Source: Mucor racemosus (taxonomy: Eukaryota; Mucoromycota; Mucoromycetes; Mucorales; Mucoraceae). Taken from it: DNA of 64,000 nucleotides. The position numbers were made by a program, and so were the translations under genes. Each line of letters starts with the position of its first letter. Position 1 is the first letter of the stretch. The notes below the pieces were generated by a model that did no database searches, was not told the origin of the DNA, and saw nothing but the letters and a program-made list of their open reading frames with translations. Location: NCBI GenBank assembly GCA_027405735.1, contig JAPEHQ010000001.1:4774001-4838000 (forward strand), read 5' to 3'. Below, piece after piece: positions 62,803 through 64,000 of the stretch.

Positions 62803-64000
62803 TTACATTTCGTTAGGTTTACTATTGTAATCCTTGACATTAGGCTTATCAACGGAAGAATATCCCTCAGACAAATTTCCAGCACTTGTAGGAGAAGTAA
62901 CATCAGCATAATGCTTTGATTGATATGAGGGATCATAATTGTTATTAGCATACATATCATTGGTGATTTCATGACGATTGCTATCATAGCCAGCTCCAGC
63001 AACAGGAACTGCTCCTGCAGCAGCATAATTATTGCCCCCATCATAATAACCATACTCGGGTTGTTGGGCATACTCGGGTTGTTGGGCATACTCGGGTTGT
63101 TGGGCATACTCGGGTTGGTGAGCATACTCGGGTTGGTGAGCATAACCAGCATTATTGTAACCATCTTGACTATATCCTTCTTGGCTATATCCTCCTTGAC
63201 TATAGCCAGCTTGACTATAAGCTTCATGATAATCTCCATAAGGCTCAGCGTTGTTAGCACCATACATAGCTCCAGCAGTTGCAGCAGCAGGAGCATAGCG
63301 ACGAGTGTTATCAAAGGGTGATAAAGGTTCAGTAGAAGCATGAGTTGCAGTAGCTCCCATTGCACCACTAGAAGCAGCAGCGGCAGCAGCACCGGAACCA
63401 TGACCAAAGTCATTTTGGTTCATATCGATAGTATAATCATCTTGACTCAAGCCATTCTTATTATTTTTAGTACGGCTAGTACAACCTCCACGACGGTTCA
63501 TCCAAGCAATCAAACCACCGATCAAGGCAACACCGACTACACCACCAACAACAGAACCAGCAATTACACCGGTTTTACTACCTGTATCATCACCACCTTG
63601 AGATGCTTCAGAAGATGAAGCAACTGGAGCAGAAGAAGATGAAGGGGTAGTAGAAGGATCAATAGTGGCAGATGAAGCATGAGATGTTTGCTGAGCATCA
63701 CTGCTGCTGGAAGAAGCGGGGGAAGTAGATGATGTTGTGGGATTGGCAGATGAGCTTTCAGGGACTGATGAAGAAGTTGCTGGTTCAGTAGTTGAAGTAG
63801 CAACAGGATCACTAGTAACAGATGCTTCAGTTGTAGTTGTAGGTTGTTCAGTTGTAGAAGGTTGTTCAGTTGTAGAAGGTTGTTCAGTTGTAGAAGGTTG
63901 TTCGGTTGTAGAAATTACTGGTGGCTGAGTAGTAGTACTAGCAGCTTCGGTGGTTGTTGCTGATACAGGGGCTTCAGTTGTTGTAGAAGTAGGAGCGACA
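62803..64000 (-). CDS. Ser/Thr-rich single-pass membrane protein (5' end outside window)
   Basis: One open frame without introns runs from the window edge to the stop at 62803, about 398 residues. The first about 145 are extremely Ser/Thr/Pro-rich with a repeated STTEQP hexapeptide (18-bp units at about 63838-63905), which suggests a highly O-mannosylated extracellular stalk. One membrane helix follows (VIAGSVVGGVVGVALIGGLI), then WMNRRGG, a basic stop-transfer. The cytosolic tail has Ala runs, GYSQ repeats and a YAQQPE/YAHQPE repeat of six-residue units (DNA 63050-63141). The layout resembles Wsc/Mid2-type wall sensors, but the N-terminal domain that would decide this is missing. Family not assigned. 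Confidence 0.8.
   Translation of the reverse strand, partial: VAPTSTTTEAPVSATTTEAASTTTQPPVISTTEQPSTTEQPSTTEQPSTTEQPTTTTEASVTSDPVATSTTEPATSSSVPESSSANPTTSSTSPASSSSSDAQQTSHASSATIDPSTTPSSSSAPVASSSEASQGGDDTGSKTGVIAGSVVGGVVGVALIGGLIAWMNRRGGCTSRTKNNKNGLSQDDYTIDMNQNDFGHGSGAAAAAASSGAMGATATHASTEPLSPFDNTRRYAPAAATAGAMYGANNAEPYGDYHEAYSQAGYSQGGYSQEGYSQDGYNNAGYAHQPEYAHQPEYAQQPEYAQQPEYAQQPEYGYYDGGNNYAAAGAVPVAGAGYDSNRHEITNDMYANNNYDPSYQSKHYADVTSPTSAGNLSEGYSSVDKPNVKDYNSKPNEM

Noticed and set aside
62751..63413. 220-codon frame antisense-shifted over the membrane-protein repeats
   Set aside because: It arises from the 18-bp repeats of the real gene and gives Met/Leu-rich nonsense.
63838..63905. CRISPR-like regular repeats
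   Set aside because: They are direct 18-bp coding repeats without spacers, in a eukaryotic gene.

Overview
This window looks like nuclear DNA of a low-GC filamentous fungus, most likely of the Mucoromycota (Mucorales-like). The genes carry many short introns, mostly 40-80 nt, with GTAAGT-type donors and CTAAC/CTGAC-type branch sites. They encode typical fungal proteins (Gfa1 for chitin precursors, Atg13, a Hal4/Hal5-type kinase, an ArAE_2-type transporter). Long AT-rich gaps hold dispersed repeats. No operons, bacterial features or CRISPR arrays were seen. All gene models were spliced by hand from the sequence and each closes in frame; no search was run.

Layout. 0.5-8.3 kb: three tightly packed minus-strand genes (secreted zincin-like metallopeptidase, ATG13, GFA1). 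8.3-13.6 kb: gene-free, with a degenerate copy of repeat family A. 13.6-19.6 kb: minus-strand SAM methyltransferase, RFX transcription factor and M18 aspartyl aminopeptidase. 19.6-25.7 kb: gene-poor, with family A fragments, one tRNA-Glu(CTC) and an LTR-like element abutting its 5' end. 25.7-32.0 kb: Crt10-like WD40 protein, a broken fragment of ADE4 (amidophosphoribosyltransferase), a family B repeat and a TM9SF/nonaspanin. 32.7-45.0 kb: TCTP, another family B copy, CLASP, a tandem duplicate of an X-box-like palindrome, an AKTIP/FTS-type E2 variant and a Hal4/5-like kinase. 45-52.2 kb: gene-free, with two nearly identical 1.1 kb inverted family A arms about 3.1 kb apart. 52.2-58.9 kb: an ArAE_2-type membrane transporter divergent from an aldo-keto reductase, then a compact CaMKK-like kinase. 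58.9-62.8 kb: gene-poor, with a third family B copy and an unassigned coding-like stretch. 62.8-64.0 kb: 3' part of a Ser/Thr-rich single-pass membrane protein cut by the window end.

The genes are mostly independent housekeeping functions: cell wall precursor supply, autophagy, microtubules and dynein cargo, endomembrane traffic, kinases and detoxification. Possible links are the RFX protein, the X-box-like sites upstream of CLASP, and the Crt10-like protein, since yeast CRT1 (RFX) and CRT10 both act on ribonucleotide reductase regulation; this is inference only. The most unusual structures are the near-identical inverted arms inside an otherwise diverged repeat family, the ADE4 fragment, and the tRNA/LTR junction.
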